This document shows positions 33,185 to 44,760 of a stretch of DNA of 64,000 nucleotides, one piece after another. Positions within the stretch are counted from its first letter, which is position 1; each line of letters opens with the position of its first letter. Position numbers and translations under genes: made by a program. The stretch comes from Dysidea avara (taxonomy: Eukaryota; Porifera; Demospongiae; Dictyoceratida; Dysideidae): assembly GCF_963678975.1 (NCBI RefSeq), contig NC_089272.1, positions 3,902,359 through 3,966,358 of the forward strand, in the 5' to 3' direction. The notes beneath the pieces were generated by a model that ran no database searches, was not told the origin of the DNA, and saw only the letters and a list, made by a program, of their open reading frames with translations.

Positions 33185-33470
33185 TGTTTTATTAAGACAA
33201 CATACATACATTTTTTGTATCCGTGGCATTCTTGTGGAACACTATTCCTGAGGACATTTTGGCACGAAGTCAGGTTAAACATTTCAGATCTAGTTTATTT
33301 TAATGTGATTGTTTAATTCTGTACTTGTATTGTGTATGTTGTTCTGTTTTTGTAATTGTATTTTTGTAACTGTAAGGGTATCACCTTGTACAGGCACATG
33401 CCTTTTGTGTATCCCTTTATACAGTTTGATAATAATAATAATAAATGATACATACATACATACAGGGAAG
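33185..33470 (+). mobile_element. Non-LTR retrotransposon 3' end with microsatellite tail
   Basis: Plus-strand reading WNTIPEDILARSQVKHFRSS then LF and a stop, the RT C-terminal end, followed by a T-rich 3' UTR and the tail GATAATAATAATAATAAATG plus (CATA)n. Extreme 5' truncation. Confidence 0.75.
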
Positions 33471-33682
33471 GAAAAGGGGCCTAGACTCAGGGCTACACAG
33501 CTAGCTGAAACACAGGTAGCTGGATCCCTGGCAACACAAAATAACCATACATTGTTTGAGTGTGTAAGGAAGAATGGTTGTTGTTACTGTAAAGCTTTAC
33601 AGTGACCAGCACTGAAGGCCATGTTCTGTCAAATCGTAACATGGTCAGATGAACTCTTATCAGTACACCAGCTGCTGTATAT

Positions 33683-33926
33683 ACCCTTTTCAGGTGAGCT
33701 GCTGCCATAGCAACATCTGCCATCTTGGAGTACAACCCGTTTTGCAACCCTGGTAGCGTTGCTTTCTATAAGAGTAAAACAATACCCAGGAAGTAGAGCT
33801 TCTGCATTTCACAGCAAAGGTTAACCTGGTTAAACGTACGCTTTCCCCCACGCTACCAGGGTTTCAAAATGGGTTTTACTCCAAAATGGCGGATGTTGCT
33901 ATGGCAGCAGCTTACCTGAAAAGGGT
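33683..33926. mobile_element. Foldback element, about 75-bp arms
   Basis: Left ACCCTTTTCAGGTGAGCTGC and CTGCCATAGCAACATCTGCC are repeated inverted at right (GGCGGATGTTGCTATGGCAG, GCTTACCTGAAAAGGGT). The arms also share AACCCTGGTAGCG. Target duplication not resolved. Confidence 0.85.
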
Positions 33927-34505
33927 CTATAGAATATATAGTTAGTTTATACCTACACCGTAATGTTTGTGCAAATGTTTCCAGGGCAAAATCTTGCCAT
34001 ATGTGCTGCAGCCATAGTGTAGAGTTTTTCGGAGTTGGCTCTTATAAATCTAATTGACAAGTGTCGTGACAGAGAAAAAGTGGTTTGCTGTCAGTTACCA
34101 CATGCTGTATTATCCGAGCATATATTTGTGACTTCATGTGCGAAAACCAGTCTTATCCCCCAAAATACAAATGCTGGTTTAAGTATTCAAAGTATTGTAG
34201 CTTACCAATGGCTGTAGCTATGTGAATAAGAATTTCACACACTTCCCACTAACTCCTTACCTTTAATTGTGTATTTATAAACATTGAACCCAGTGTTTGC
34301 ATGTGTATGTGTGCTGTGTGTGTGTTTGTGCATTGCTTTCCTTGAAAATGAATCGTAATTATGTCTTCTTTAGATCAATGGAGAGAGTGACAAGAAGAGA
34401 CATTACTAGGTGTTAAGATAAGAGGGAGGGCTGGTGTGTCTGGGTAAGGAAGGATTGTTGCCTAATTGCCTAAACAGGTGTGTGTGCGTGCGTTTGTTTG
34501 TGTGT
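33927..34505. other. Non-genic, GT-rich toward the right
   Basis: Leads into a (GT)n stretch at 34490-34513 that is split by the next element. Confidence 0.35.
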
Positions 34506-34513
34506 GTGTGTGT

Positions 34514-34929
34514 TAGAGCTGAGCGATACTGCCATTTTAGTATCACGATCGATACTAAAGCCACTATTCACGATACTGAATAGTTCACGATACTTACAAA
34601 TATGTCAATCATAGCTGGTGCTACATAGTGTATTCCTCAATATTCATGCAGGAAGTCTTTAAAAGTAGCATCAAACTAGCTACTGTCATCCTTGTTTACA
34701 GTAACAGTTATTGTGACACATGCTTTGAAGTTATGTTATGGTGTTCACACCTCTCTGCAGGGGTAACCAGGTTATGACTTACAAGGATTCTTGAGCCTAA
34801 TACAGCATAGCAAATGGATTTTAATGACAATAATGTACAGGCATGGTATCACGTTAATAACAAAATATCGCAATATCGATACTTTCAAAATATCGCGATA
34901 TATCGCTAAAACGGTAGTATCGCTCAGCC

Positions 34930-34932
<3 letters not shown>
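34514..34932. mobile_element. hAT-like MITE inserted in a (GT)n tract
   Basis: Ends TAGAGCTGAGCGATACTGCC and, reversed, TAGGGCTGAGCGATACTACC, the widespread TAGGGCTGGGCGATA-type hAT terminus. GTGTGTGT lies on both sides as the 8-bp duplication, although inside a microsatellite that match is weak evidence. The inner arms repeat CGATACT/ATATCGCGATA words. Confidence 0.85.
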
Positions 34933-34988
<56 letters not shown>

Positions 34989-35001
34989 GTGTGTGCGTGG
35001 G
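34933..35001. repeat. (GT)n microsatellite
   Basis: Continues the tract left of the hAT-like MITE. Confidence 0.95.
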
Positions 35002-35814
35002 TGTTCATGCATATAGTGTGTGGAGAGAGAGGTAGTTTGTTGGTTTTAGACTTGAACTTTAATTTTAATCATTTTTGATTGTAGAAAGCTAACTGTTTTC
35101 CAGAAACCAGTGAAACCCCTAGATCTACAAAAGTTCCAACCCTATAATGTTTATGAGGTATTGCAAATAGTGTGAGACTGCCTAGGGGGAGGGTGCGGGC
35201 AGGACACTTTGCCCTAATTCATGATCTCATTGGTCAGACCACATACCTCATTGTAGGTAACTGATGTTATTGTTCTTGATAAGAAAAATTATGTCAATGA
35301 AACCCTATAGCTTTCATTGTGTCACTCCCTGATGGCAAATGCATCATGTGAGCTGGGTCATGTGATCTTAACAAGTACTTGAGTACCGATTTTACTACGT
35401 AAGTAACAAAATCCTTAACGAGTAATTACAGTATTTTTCAGCCGTAATTATATAATTGGGAAATAAACAGATACATGGTTTATACCATGATTAAAAAAAA
35501 CCACATGTCAGCTGAAGCTAATCATCAAGTTTAAAATTAATATACAATATTTAACCGTACTATGTGAAGGTGGCTACTATGAGATGGTATCCTAAGGTCA
35601 TGAAATAGATCTTAGGTATGTTTGGGACCAATTTTACATAACTTACTTCAGTACAGTTTGTGTAAAAACATTACCTTTGTATTTAGGAACTACGAGTCAA
35701 TGCTACAGGTGTAGTAACCCACACCGTTTTCACAATGAAGATTTGTTTCACCCACAATTATTGGCACTTACTTCCCTAGTTTAGACCAGGTACCCAGATG
35801 TTACACGCACGCAT
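35002..35814. other. Non-genic
   Basis: Includes TTTTACTACGTAAGTAACAA near 35390, reminiscent of the interior of the CAGTGTTGGG MITEs but without ends. Confidence 0.3.
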
Positions 35815-35864
<50 letters not shown>

Positions 35865-35885
35865 GCACACACACACACGCACACT
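35815..35885. repeat. (AC)n microsatellite
   Basis: About 70 bp of (CA)n with CACGCGC interruptions. Confidence 0.95.
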
Positions 35886-37565
35886 ACACACATATAGAGA
35901 TACTTACATACTACACACATGCACATGGACACACGTGAACATGAACATGCAAGCACACGGACACGCATGCACTTGGAGTCATGTAATTATGTGTGTTGCA
36001 TATTTGCAGGAGGAAAAGGAGCCACTAAAAACTACCAGCTGATTGTGGATTCTGCTATCAATATAGCCTCTTTTCTTGTATATTAGTTGAGGCTATAGGT
36101 TGAACCCATTTGTTGTGTTTGACTGTGTTGTTTATACAGTTTTTTATGAAGGTTAATGATTGTACATTATCAGCACTCAGTACCTTAAATTAGGTCACTT
36201 GAACTAAAAATAAGAAGTACTTAATATTGCACCATAATATGACCGGGCCTGTGAAAATAGGGCATCTTGGCACATACATTTTGCTTGTTTTATCAAAATT
36301 AAAGATTCATGACTTTTGATGTCATTATTCTATGGCCGCACAGCAACTTAAGCATTAGTTGGCAACAATAATTTTTTATTCAAATACCAAAGATGTAATG
36401 TTTTATATGATGGGGTATCTCGTGCCAACATGCCATGTTTTTGCAAGCCCTGACTAGTTGCTAACAGCAACACTGCTATCATAATGTAACTTAGCCTATT
36501 GTTGAACTCAAAATGACTTTTCAGCCTAAAATTATCAATATTTCATTTTACTGTACTTGGTCAAGAAACTAAAAATGAATGTAGAAGTGGCACAGGAATA
36601 ATGTTTTAAAGTTGTACCTTGCTCCTAGAAGGAAATTTCTATAGATGATGATCTCATGGTCAGACCCCACCTGCTGCATTAGGCAGGGTTTCTGACCAAA
36701 CGGTTGCTCCAATTTAGCTACAACACAATGAGGCTAAAACAATGAAAGTGGCTGTGGACACATGGAGGAAGACATCTTAATGATATTATATTGATCAAGA
36801 AAACAGAGGGCCTAGGGGTGCCATGTAGTGACAGCCACAGAGTGGTCAGTACAGGAAAGGCTTAAATCACGTGCACATGATCAATTGCAAGTATAGCATA
36901 GAAAGAAAAAAGTTCAGATCATGACATACAATTCTGGGAAGGCTGTAGAGTTAAAAGTTTTATATGAGCAGGACACATCAATACAAGCAGCCTGCCGGCA
37001 GCTGAAACAATGGAGGTCAAGAGCCATACTGATCTTCCTACAAACTATTGCAGCCAATAGATGTTGCTGGGCATTACTGTTAGTGGATTAAATCATTACC
37101 AAGTGACATCTATTAAGAATGGTAGAAGAGGGATAGTGCTAGGAGGGCAAAAATTAATAATCTGGAAGGTCAGCGTAAAGTGTATGTATAAAACATTCAG
37201 GTAAATGGAATCCATGAACAAATTAAAAACCGGCAAGACTGTATGTCACCCTAATTTGGTGCAACAAAACATCCAGTCAAGATAATGGTTCATTGTGGGT
37301 TGGGGAGAGCACATTTAGGGGTAGAAGATCCAATAATGTAGCACTAAAATAAGTCACCACAAAACAGTGGGTGGGGGTCTGGTAGGACATGTACACTGTA
37401 AAGATTAAAATTCTCACACCCTCATAGGTACTAGGATCTCAATTATACTTTACCAGAAACCATTGTGACATTTTTGTTTGTTTAGCTATATTATTATTAC
37501 TCATGCATTATGACCACTGTACTGTCGGGAATCCGAATCAACAAAAACCTGAATGCATTATTCTG
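35886..37565. other. Non-genic, possible transposase crumbs
   Basis: GGGCCTGTGAAAATAGGGCA near 36244 recurs near 38092 as a short dispersed motif. A plus-strand stretch from 36921 reads YNSGKAVELKVLYEQDTSIQ, which looks like the DNA-binding start of a pogo/Jerky-type transposase, but it ends after about 50 codons. Confidence 0.3.
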
Positions 37566-38033
37566 TTATAGAATTTTCTCTAGCTTGCATGTAGCTACAC
37601 AATAAATATATTTCACAAACCTCAGCACAGATGATTGGGCAGATTGAATGGATGACATTGTAAGCCTCTCCACAGCAATATGAAAGTGAAGAACAGATGT
37701 AACAAAGTTTTTAAGGATCCACACTTTGTATTCCCCTCTAATAGAGCAGTTGTCAATACGCTGGAGATACAATAAGATTTGCTGTTTGATGTTGTCAGAG
37801 GCCAGTTTACAAGTAGCAGTGGGAGAAATACCAATTGTCTTGCCTAGAAATTTCGTACAGTTAATACTACAGATATTGATAGTATTACCATTAGACATTG
37901 AGAACTCTGTAGTGGGCACAACACGATGGCCATTAAAATGAAGGGATATGCATTTGGGAGGTTGAAACTCAAAGCAGATATCAGCAGCTTTCAGCACTAA
38001 TGAAGTAAGAGCTTGTTGATGTGTTTGTCCTCA
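37566..38033 (-). mobile_element. Non-LTR reverse transcriptase fragment (thumb region)
   Basis: Minus-strand reading FEFQPPKCISLHFNGHRVVP, NCTKFLGKTIG, then NCSIRGEYKVWILKNFVTSV and LHFHIAV. The K-C-x-S-L and GEYKxWIxK phrases are typical of the RT region after the catalytic core in a group of animal non-LTR elements. The catalytic motif itself is absent. No stop for about 155 codons, so it is relatively young. Confidence 0.65.
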
Positions 38034-38534
38034 GTCTATAATTCTGTGAGTCTATAGCTAATTCTAAAGAAGAGGTGCATGTTGGTGACAGGGCCTGTGA
38101 AAACAGGGTATGTGGGCACAAACCACACCCTGTCATGCTACAGGTTATATCATCTCAGTAGAGTATTCATTAGATGCCTGAAGATTGCATTGCCATTGCA
38201 CAAGTTACGTATGAGTGGCCTATAGTCACAAAATGAACTATTACATAGCCGTTGCAGCTTTCGTACATATGGGATTATTAACACTAAACTGAACTGAAAA
38301 CATTAAGCTGTAATAAATAATACTTTGCATCATGGTATGGCAAGAAAGAGAAGTCGGTTAACTAGTAGTCTAGTTCATACTTCTGTTCTAATCAGCTTGA
38401 GAAAAAAAACAAAAAAAACTGAAAAAGCAAAAAGAGCGTGCAGGAGTAACCCTCCACTGCTTCAAAGACCTTCAATATTGAGAGGAATTATAGTGAAACT
38501 TCACCACTAGTTCATTGTCTTGTGTACTTTTTGA
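38034..38534. other. Non-genic
   Basis: Holds the second GGGCCTGTGAAAACAGGGTA motif (38092), flanked by GACAGGG and CCCTGTC, so it may form a hairpin. Otherwise nothing. Confidence 0.35.
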
Positions 38535-38640
38535 GGAGTTAAGGGAGGAGACTGGCCCGTTCCTAGCCTGGGTTCGAACCCTGCCAGCACCACACTGACT
38601 GCCTTCACAGCCAGCTTACCTCGACACTAGACACTAGCGA
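38535..38640 (+). repeat. tRNA-like SINE head (box B)
   Basis: GGTTCGAACCC at 38571-38581 is an exact RNA polymerase III box B in a TCCTAGCCTGGGTTCGAACC context. No complete tRNA cloverleaf can be drawn, so a SINE head is more likely than a tRNA gene. Confidence 0.45.
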
Positions 38641-41550
38641 CACGCTTGGAAAGCAAGCAAATTTAAGAGCTAAAGCCTTGTGACTCAGTGAGGGAAAGCT
38701 ACTAGTAAATCTGCTGAGCTGGGAGGACTGAGTCAAGCCAGCTTACCTTCAGTTAAACAGCCTTGTCTGTTTAACTGAGCGGTGGCTAGCTAATTGCCGG
38801 CCTTCCATGCAAACTGATTGAATGTCATTTGTCATTACTGCTATTATTGTGTACACACACGTAGAGAGAGAGTACTTACAAAAGTACATACTTGCATTCT
38901 CTTCTTATCCAATTTAGCTTGATGGTAGAATTGGGCTAAACGGGAGGAGGCATAAGAAAGTGGCCAAAAAGTTAATTACCTATTTTTAGATCAAAAGGGC
39001 CATCTTCTTATCTTGGCCCCCGAAGCTCTCAGCGTTCAAGCTGGGTAGAAATTAAAGCAGGGAGGAGGGTGGGGCTGTCAACCTTAAAGGCAAACAGAAT
39101 CACAAAAGGCTCCTTTATGTATGTCATGCATGCATGATCTGATCAAGGTCATCCATCTTATATAAGAGGACATGATGCACACTTTGCTAGCTATGTTTAT
39201 GAAGAGAAGGCAATGCAGTTACCATAGAAACTGACCAGACTATATATGATTGCCAATGAGGTAACTGGCTTGTCAAGTAGTGTATATGTGAGCTTTATAA
39301 TTGCCAATTGTTTTCATCAATAAAATGTATAGATATAAATTTTAAGTGGAAGCTGTAAAGAAAGCAAATGGTTACCATGGTAACTGAGCAGACCACGCTT
39401 GCCAATGAACCCATGTAGGTGGAAATTAATGTTCTCTATAAGTGCATGGTAATAATATTATTTTTGAGATCAGTGGTGGTAACTCATAGCAACATCAGCA
39501 ATGTACATTAGAGAGATAATTGTGGCACAAAAACATGCTGCTGTACACAGGTGGATTACATATGACGTACTGTCACAACACTTAATTATATAATTCAAGC
39601 TTATGCAAGTACCTATCATAGCTTCAAGTTATACATCAGATTTGCGTGACATCACTGACATCATAAAAGTAAGAATAAATATAAAAGCATGAACAGCACT
39701 TAACACACACAAATAATTTGATTAATCATTCGTCAATCATAATAGTTTTTTTCACATCACAACGTCCAGGCTACATAGCGAACTCTTCATGTATCTGAAT
39801 ATGCTACAAGTAAGAGAAATAGAAAATTGCTCTACAATTGGAAAGAACTCACCATGACCAAACTTAATGAATGACATCACAGCCTTTGCAGAATGCGTAC
39901 AATGTCATCATCATCTCCATATTATCCATAAACCTGCCGCTCAGAAGACTGTTTCATACTGTATGTACCAGTAACAATGTGATCGGCCTCACAGAAAGTC
40001 AACCCACAATCCAAGTTGGCAAGGATGCAGAGTGAATAACCTGGAGAATCCAGCAGCCACAATCAGACACATATGACTTCCAGGGTAGGTCATGAGCCCA
40101 ATCTGAAAGACACAACACGCCATTACAAACTTATAAACAATACAGATTAATTGAACCTCTAGCTTTCTACTTGGAATATAGGATCATACTAAACTTAAAC
40201 TAAATACACAATAATGTGTGCTCCAAGTCATACAATAATTAGTCCTGTTACCAATCTTCTACATGCCTGTCAATATATCAATAGCAAATAACAATGTTGA
40301 TACACTGACTAGGATCATTCCTTTGGCAGGATGGTCAGAAAGAACTGCTGCAGAATAACAGTAGCATGGTGGAAGGCATGCTGCATACATGCTATATTGA
40401 TTTGTGGGCTTCGGTAATCTATCATGTAACACTTTCACATCTCAGAACAAGAACTACCCAGACTATATTTCACATACAGGTGTACATAAGTAGCCCCAGC
40501 TATAACTAGGCAGTGATTATATAGACACTAAGTCCAAAATTGGTTATATTGTGGGGATCAATTAATACAGGGCAATAACAACCACCTTGTTAGTACGACA
40601 ACATGTAGTGAAATGTCCAACAATGAAGGGACCAATTTCAATGAGGTGACACACATCTTAGCATTGCTACTATCACAACATGTAGTCTCATTAAAGTTTC
40701 ATAGTACTACATACTTCCTCACATTAGTGATTAAATCTTTCATTACTTCAGCCACCATAGACCTACCCATTGGTGAGTCATCATTAACAAGACGACTGGC
40801 CACTGGGATGATAAAGTATGTTGCCATTTTGCAGTGAGTTGTCTGGTGAAAGTAAATATGAGCTTAGTAAACAGACCACAATTTTTTACCTTTGGGAGTT
40901 TAGCAAATATTACAGACGTTTCCAATGCCGGCTCTCTGCCACCCTGCACCTCAAAGCTAGTCACAAAATATAAGTATGTAAATATAAAGAAGTATTTTAC
41001 GTACCTATATGAACAAATCAAAGTAAGACTAAAGCTTCTTCAGTTTATAGTCTGGGAGAAACTGTAGCACAGCATATGTAGCACACAGCATGTCACTTAG
41101 GTAACAGTGATGATGACCAACCTTCCTGAAAAAAAATTAACCACTCAAATTCATATGCAATGAATAAAGTGGCGCAGTTATCAATTAAACCAGACTGTTC
41201 CAAGAAAGCCCAACACATCACAGGTTACATCGCACATTAACATGTACTATGGAGACACACCCTTAGCAGTGGAAAGGCTGTTGTTTGGTGTTGATAGTCG
41301 TATACGTCTTCTTCAATGGACATGAACAATAGCTAAGAAGATGCGACATAAAACACTTCTTTCACACTCATGCACACACCTTAAGCTGTGCTTCACTAAT
41401 CTGCTGACTGATGCAGTCCCTTACAAGTACTGCACCTACGTCAGCATAACACATACTACACTACTTACAGAAACACAATGGTGCAAACCTTGAACGCTGA
41501 TGTTAATAGCTTTTGGTTTGAACTACTGGCAGAAGAATCCCCAGCTCTAG
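38641..41550. other. No supported gene; possible minus-strand exons near 40.8-41.0 kb
   Basis: A minus-strand frame at 40743-41021 contains FEVQGGREPALETSVIFAKL, followed by PK and a GTAAAA donor-like site. It could be a further exon of the UTP20-like pseudogene on the same strand. The rest is AT-rich with no pattern. Confidence 0.25.
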
Positions 41551-41559
41551 CATAGTTTC

Positions 41560-43436
41560 TCAGCACATCAACAATACACTTGCAGTTGTGTTTGAAGATT
41601 TGTTAACAGCTCAACATAAATATCCATTATTTTAAGATACTCATTGTCTTTGCTATCAACTTTTCCTCTTTTCAGCGAAGTCCATAAGATCTAATGAATA
41701 TAAACAAGAGTTTTTAATATTTGTGAATTCTTGATACAAGAAACTTCAAACTTGTCTACCGATCAATCAATCACGAACACACACGGTTAACATTACAGAG
41801 TAACACGGCTAACATTTTGTAATTCTTAATACTCTAGCTGGCACGTGCTTCAGGAAGTTTTGATGATGTAATTTCTCCTTCTCTTCTGCCGCCACATCAC
41901 ACCAAACCAACACCTATACCACCATTGTTACCCTAGCAACAATTATTTTACTGGATATTGTTACCTCGCTAATGGTGACATCTAAATTTCCAGCAGTCAA
42001 TTGATCCTTAACTCTATTCAATAACACATGGATACTGTAACTAAGCACCTGCACCTGGTCCAAGAAAAAACTCTCAAGAACCCTAAAATGTAGTCATACC
42101 TTGTATCCTTTTGTTAGCACCTCCTTCATCTCTTTTAATATGAAGTGGACATATTTGGGACCAAAAGTGATACCATCTTTATAAGTGTATTTCTGGCCAG
42201 TCACCTCTCAAACATCTCATTTGGTCGCTCCTTACTGTGTGACAAAACCTTCAGTAGTAAGCTAAACAGCATAGAGACAGTAAGGATGGGCAAAATCATT
42301 AACACAACTACTCACCCAGAAAGGTTAGAATTAAGCATGTCCTCCGGTAGTTATAGTAATAGTTGAGTTATGGCTAGAGTGATATGTACTTGAAGTGTGT
42401 CTTTGTCATGTTTGTGGGGACTGAGTCCGTAACCACTTTGATTCGACTGTGGATCCATTACATGATGGTAACTACTGTATGACCTTTATATTATCATACC
42501 CGCTTTGTCAGACATGACAGCAACTCTGGTAAAATAGCTTTGATAACAGTGGTGTGAATTATAAGTGACTTGGCCTTTTCTAAATCAGAAATGATGATGT
42601 CTATGTCATATTTCTTGTAAAACTTCTCACCTTCCTCTTGTGTTTTCAAGTCTTCTTCTGCCACATCCATCTTGGCCAACTCTGGTACACCTTCACCTCC
42701 ATTGTCAGTGACTAGCTTCTGCTTGTGATTTCAAATCAAAGTGAAATCCACTAAGAATTCCAACTGCTGCCCTACAAATAAATCATTACACTATGGATGG
42801 ATAGATACAGTATAAACAGTATTCGTACTTGATCAAGTTCTTTTCAATGTGTTTCCTCTTTGGGATTAGCTGTAGGTAGCTCTTCAGTAGAAAATAGCAT
42901 TTGGTTCATTTCAGGTGTGCAGCAATAGCAGTGAAGACATTGATAGCCCCTAATATCAGTTTCTGTTCTCTCTCCATGGAGGCAAAGATGACATAAGAGA
43001 TCCTATCGGCAACAAGAAGTTCAGTATAGTGGACTGACTGAACGTCCCAGAAAAGCACAGTCTGGCAAGTGGTGGAGAGCTTGTGTTCAACGATGAAGCT
43101 ATAGAGAAGACACCACAACTAAAAGCAAAAGAAATGCCATCCCTTATTACCTGATGTTCCTGCTTTGGGTCCACATTCAATAGTTGGTGCATGTCAGCAA
43201 ATTTAAATGATATATGGATAAGTTTTTACCAAGAGTGCCAATATGGCTATAAACTCATGATGAGTTGACTGCAACAGAAACATGTAACATTACTAGCATG
43301 ATACACTGCATGGCACCTACCTCAGAATTGGAGCAAAGGTCCTGCCTAGCATTGTCCAACAATGTACCAAGAACAAGCAACTTGTCCTTATCTACAAGAT
43401 CAATGAAGCACTTGTACTCCATGATACAATACTCAC
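41560..43436 (-). pseudogene. UTP20: UTP20-like (U3 snoRNP / ribosome biogenesis) pseudogene with introns
   Basis: Minus-strand exon-like pieces in UTP20 order: 43436-43321 (FIDLVDKDKLLVLGTLLDNA, RQDLCSNSE, then GTAGGT); 43268-43151 (STHHEFIAILALLVKTYPY, frameshift, FADMHQLLNVDPKQEH); 43118-42913 (SGTFSQSTILNFLLPI, frameshift, LILGAINVFTAIAAHLK); 42771-42500 (QQLEFLVDFTLI, stop, DLEKAKSLIIHTT); about 42230-42100 (FGPKYVHFILKEMKEVLTKG); 42054-41965 (VQVLSYSIHVLLNRVKDQLT); 41913 on (DVAAEEKEKL). GPKYxxFxxKEM followed by QVxxYxxHxLL is what I recognise as UTP20, a very large HEAT-repeat protein of the small-subunit processome. Kept introns with at least two frameshifts and one stop mean an unprocessed pseudogene, or assembly indels in a live gene. 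Confidence 0.6.
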
Positions 43437-43454
43437 CTGTGTCAGGATCAGTGG

Positions 43455-43660
43455 CTGAATTTAGTTTGACAACTCAGCGTTCGAGCGTAAATCGGATGGC
43501 TGCAGGTTCGAGGCCACCTAGGTCCAGTCATGGATTTTTTCTCCTTTCTCCAACTTTTCAAACACACCTTAAGTAGCTAAAGTCTTTGAGCAGGCAGGTG
43601 TCCTACAGACCTTCAGCACTTGTGCTGTAAAGCATTATTAAATAAATTAAATAAATAAAC
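43455..43660 (+). repeat. tRNA-derived SINE
   Basis: Box B GGTTCGAGGCC at 43505-43515, a box-A-like TTTGACAACTCAGCG about 40 bp upstream, an unrelated body, and a tail TTAAATAAATTAAATAAATA at about 43636. It abuts the first recognisable UTP20-like exon. Confidence 0.65.
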
Positions 43661-44011
43661 TGTTTATGTACCAATGCTAGCAACTAGAAATGGTAAACAA
43701 CTAAAGTGGAGGTGTCACAATGATGCAAAGTATCTAAGGTGGAGTTGTGGTTTCAATTATGTCTTTGTTATGGCTGTCTTTGAAGTGGTTGATAGTTTTA
43801 AGCTGGTGACAAAGCCATTAAAAAAATTGTTGCGTAGCTGAAAATTGCTAACTTAAAGCAACAGTGTAATTCAAAGTAAGCACTAGTGAATGCCTTCCGT
43901 CTGACATCATGTTTTTGAAAAGTTTTAAAAGTATTCTACATACACACAGGTCTGAAAAAAAGATTACAAAATGACACAAAACTCACTTAAACTTAACGCA
44001 CACAATAAAAC
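43661..44011. other. Non-genic
   Basis: AT-rich spacer between the SINE and the nested element pair. Nothing recognised. Confidence 0.35.
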
Positions 44012-44014
44012 TAA

Positions 44015-44556
44015 TGTACCTATCAATGTCACGCCCCACCTACCCCAAGTTGGGCAGCGGGTAGGGATTTGTCACCCAACCTCGTCCCCAGGATAGGGGC
44101 ATTTGCAACACAAATAGCCATTGGCCATGTTGTTATGCACTTATCAAAGTTTTGCCCCACCTACCCCCACGCAGGCAAGGAGGGGACACAGGAGGGGATT
44201 TGACAAAGTTCTAAGTCTAATCTCCCCACCCTGGGGCAAATTTGGAGGTCTAATCCCCCTCCTATGTGGCCACCATCCATCAGTTTTCTCAATCTTTTAT
44301 TACAAGTATAGATCAAAGCCCCCACCCCTGGGGCTGAAATTTTTGTCCAATCCCCTTGTTATGCCTCTCATTTGCCCGCATGGGGGTAGGTGGGGCAAAA
44401 CTTTGATAGGTGCATTAGTGATTCCTGGGATAAATAATACGAATTAGTAGGGGATTTGTAATTCGAAGTTGTCCCCAGGGGTGGGGAATTTGTCATCTAA
44501 CATTTGCAAATCCCCACCTCTGCCCGACCTGGGGTATAGGTGGGTTGATAGGTGCA
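44015..44556. mobile_element. Harbinger-like MITE, outer
   Basis: Ends TGTACCTATCAATGTCACGC and, reversed, TGCACCTATCAACCCACCTA, flanked by the 3-bp duplication TAA (44012-44014, 44557-44559). The arms contain CCCCACCTACCCC-like and CCCCAGG words. A 3-bp TWA duplication is typical of PIF/Harbinger elements. Confidence 0.8.
44136..44414. mobile_element. Harbinger-like MITE, inner, nested in its relative
   Basis: Ends TGCACTTATCAAAGTTTTGC and, reversed, TGCACCTATCAAAGTTTTGC, then CCCACCTACCCCCA on both arms, with its own TTA duplication (44133-44135, 44415-44417). Same family as the outer element, so it jumped into an older copy. Confidence 0.85.
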
Positions 44557-44629
44557 TAAGATTTCTGCCTATAGGAAAACTCCACAGTGAGTTTCATCTT
44601 CCTAGAAGGCCGTATGGCTGAGTAAACCA

Positions 44630-44760
44630 TTGCCATCCATCGATCTGAGCCAATTCGCACCCTGTACCACATTATTTAACGTGAACCTCGCTATACTCAC
44701 TACAACGTACCTTGGACTACTAGCTTCATTCGTTCTGAAGAACTTGATTGAGCCAGGTAA
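44630..44760 (+). pseudogene. SLC35-like nucleotide-sugar transporter fragment
   Basis: The plus-strand reading FNVNLAILTTTYLGLLASFV then LKNL resembles a late transmembrane helix of SLC35A-type transporters (TTxxLGLLxSxVLKxxxxxLK). Similarity ends at LKNL, where an exon border could lie. No other transporter exon was found, so it is an isolated exon or relic. Confidence 0.35.

Noticed and set aside
36921..37080. Pogo/Jerky-type transposase gene
   Set aside because: About 20-30 residues look right, but the frame stops and no DDE motifs follow; kept only as a note.
38535..38640. A tRNA gene around GGTTCGAACCC
   Set aside because: Box B is perfect but acceptor, D and anticodon arms cannot be paired; a SINE head is the simpler reading.
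42145..43576. Plus-strand open frames in the 42-43.6 kb region
   Set aside because: They are antisense to better-supported minus-strand exons with UTP20-like reading and splice sites.
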